NCBI GenBank assembly: GCA_012031955.1
Contig: JAAURZ010000081.1
Coordinates: 1-8,455 of the forward strand
Origin: Bacteroidia bacterium
GTDB taxonomy: Bacteria; Bacteroidota; Bacteroidia; Cytophagales; Cyclobacteriaceae
Reading direction: 5' to 3'
DNA length: 8,455 nt
Notes under the pieces: generated by a model
The model's input: the letters and a program-made list of their open reading frames with translations, nothing else
What the model was told of the DNA's origin: nothing
Databases searched by the model: none
Shown: one piece after another, positions 7,334 through 8,455 of the stretch
Layout: every line of letters starts with the position of its first letter
How positions within the stretch are numbered: position 1 is the first letter of the stretch
Program-made: the position numbers and the translations under genes

Positions 7334-8455
7334 TCAGCCCAGGCGGGCAAATCCCTTCAATTGACGGTACAGGCTGATGGCCCGGCGGTCGGTGAGACCT
7401 GAAACGAAGTCGACAATGCTGCGTAGCATCAGGTAAGTGTCCATCGGCTTGTCGGCAATGCCCGATGCTACTTCGGGAGGCAGCAACTGCGCCAGGTTGC
7501 CGAACTTGCGCGAGCCGCCAGGCTGGCGCAAATGTTCGCCGGCGCCTATAAACAGTTCCAGCAAACCGGGCAACACTTCATGACCGGCCGCCTCAATCTC
7601 TACGACATGACGGGCGCGGTATATTTTGTCGATCGATAATTTGATGATTTCGGCCAGCGAGTCCTTTGCAATGCATTCGTCGGCGAGGGCCCGGTCGAAG
7701 GTGCCGTCGAGTACCTGTCGTTCCTGGTCCAGGTACACCACGGCGCACGCGTCTATCAGGTCGCCGATTGCCAGCGCCCGCAAATAGCCAATCTTCTCGG
7801 TGGTGCCGCGCAGTTGTGTTAGCTTTCCAAGCTTGTCCTTCCCTTTCCCCAACAACGCCACCAATAATTCTTCAGCCTTCTCGTAGTCTACCAGGCCAAG
7901 ACTGCAACCATCCTCCAAGTCAATTACGCTATAACAAATGTCGTCGGCTGCCTCCACCAGGAAAGCCAGCGGGTGCCGGGTCCAGCTTTGGTTTGCGTTG
8001 CGCGCCAGTCCACAGGCAGCGGCGATGTCGGCGAAGTAAGTTTCTTCCGTTTGAAAGAACCCAAATTTTCGCTGACTCTTCCTTGCCTTGTCACGGCCGG
8101 TCAAATGCGACGAGCAAGGATACTTGGTGAACGCCCCAAGTGTGGCGGCCGTGAGTTTTAGTCCGTGCTGGTGGGCCGTAAGCAATCGAAATCCCTGGGC
8201 ATTGCCCTCAAATTTGATGAGGTCTTGCCATTGTTGGCCGGTCACTTGTTGCTCGTATTGCTGTCCGGCAGGCTGATGGCGAAAGAACTCTCCAAGGGCA
8301 TCTTCGCCGGCATGGCCGAAGGGTGGATTGCCCAGATCGTGCGCCAGAGCGGCGGCGGCGACAATGGCTCCGAAATCAAACAACGAGTGCTGCGAGCCCA
8401 ACTCGGGGTGGCGCGTCAGTATTACTTCGCCCACGCGCCGGCCAAGTGAGCGACC
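7334..8455 (-). CDS. dgt: Deoxyguanosinetriphosphate triphosphohydrolase-like protein (HD domain), 5' end missing
   Basis: A cytoplasmic HD-superfamily metal enzyme that cleaves dNTPs, classically dGTP, to the deoxynucleoside and triphosphate, thereby tuning dNTP pools. The frame is open to the window edge: GRSLGRR precedes VGEVILTRHPEL, which is internal sequence rather than a real start, so roughly 60-80 N-terminal residues including the first HD-domain histidine (HSLEV region) are off the window. Of 373 visible residues, the metal motif AHDLGNPPFGHAGE is at about 38-51, FEGNAQGFRLL at about 82-92, and RHPLAFLVEAADDICYSVIDLEDG at about 160-183, whose ADDI carries the likely last metal ligand. 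The rest is the helical C-terminal region ending KGFARLG. The frame is intact throughout. It is separated from the exporter by 192 bp, so it is probably a separate transcription unit. True nucleotide preference cannot be read from sequence. Confidence 0.93.
   Translation of the reverse strand, partial: GRSLGRRVGEVILTRHPELGSQHSLFDFGAIVAAAALAHDLGNPPFGHAGEDALGEFFRHQPAGQQYEQQVTGQQWQDLIKFEGNAQGFRLLTAHQHGLKLTAATLGAFTKYPCSSHLTGRDKARKSQRKFGFFQTEETYFADIAAACGLARNANQSWTRHPLAFLVEAADDICYSVIDLEDGCSLGLVDYEKAEELLVALLGKGKDKLGKLTQLRGTTEKIGYLRALAIGDLIDACAVVYLDQERQVLDGTFDRALADECIAKDSLAEIIKLSIDKIYRARHVVEIEAAGHEVLPGLLELFIGAGEHLRQPGGSRKFGNLAQLLPPEVASGIADKPMDTYLMLRSIVDFVSGLTDRRAISLYRQLKGFARLG

Noticed and set aside
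7334..8434. GTG at 8434 as the dgt start
   Set aside because: The frame stays open upstream with family-like sequence (GRSLGRR), and starting here would remove an essential part of the HD domain; the gene is simply cut by the window.

Overview
The window reads as a chromosomal housekeeping segment from a member of the Bacteroidota, probably of the Cytophagales/Chitinophagales type; the exact genus cannot be named from sequence alone. Reasons: a long type-2 isoleucyl-tRNA synthetase, a LspA with an extra loop between its catalytic motifs, an RND/MMPL exporter whose first-half motif ([11 protein letters not shown]) resembles those I associate with this phylum, weak or absent Shine-Dalgarno sequences, and one TAnnTTTG-type promoter element. 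All five genes lie on the minus strand, so the biological order runs from high to low coordinates. No RNA gene, mobile element or CRISPR array was seen.

Layout in transcription order: (1) dgt-like dNTP triphosphohydrolase, 5' end off the window, 8455-7334; (2) a 192-bp gap with a hairpin and a candidate promoter; (3) an RND/MMPL-family 12-TM exporter, 7141-4725, split into two frames at about 6401; (4) ileS, 4720-1198, starting 4 bp after the exporter stop and split by an apparent 1-base insertion at 4353-4357; (5) lspA, 1201-515, overlapping the ileS stop by 4 bp (ATGA); (6) a 92-bp gap; (7) the N-terminal part of an alanine/glycine:cation symporter (AGCS family), 422-1, also frame-broken close to the window edge.

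Exporter, ileS and lspA are packed tightly enough to be one transcription unit. IleRS charges tRNA-Ile and LspA matures lipoproteins in the inner membrane; ileS-lspA adjacency is a very common bacterial pairing. The exporter in front may supply the promoter for all three. dgt and the symporter look like independent neighbours.

The most interesting points are: the IleRS active-site signature is GIHH (HxGH with first and third residues swapped), the variant linked to extreme mupirocin resistance in IleRS2 enzymes; the exporter break sits exactly on a U UUC CCA heptamer followed by UGA, with an overlapping AUGA restart; and three conserved genes each carry a one-base frame break at a short homopolymer, which most simply suggests residual indel errors in the assembly. 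I see no convincing undescribed multi-gene system here.
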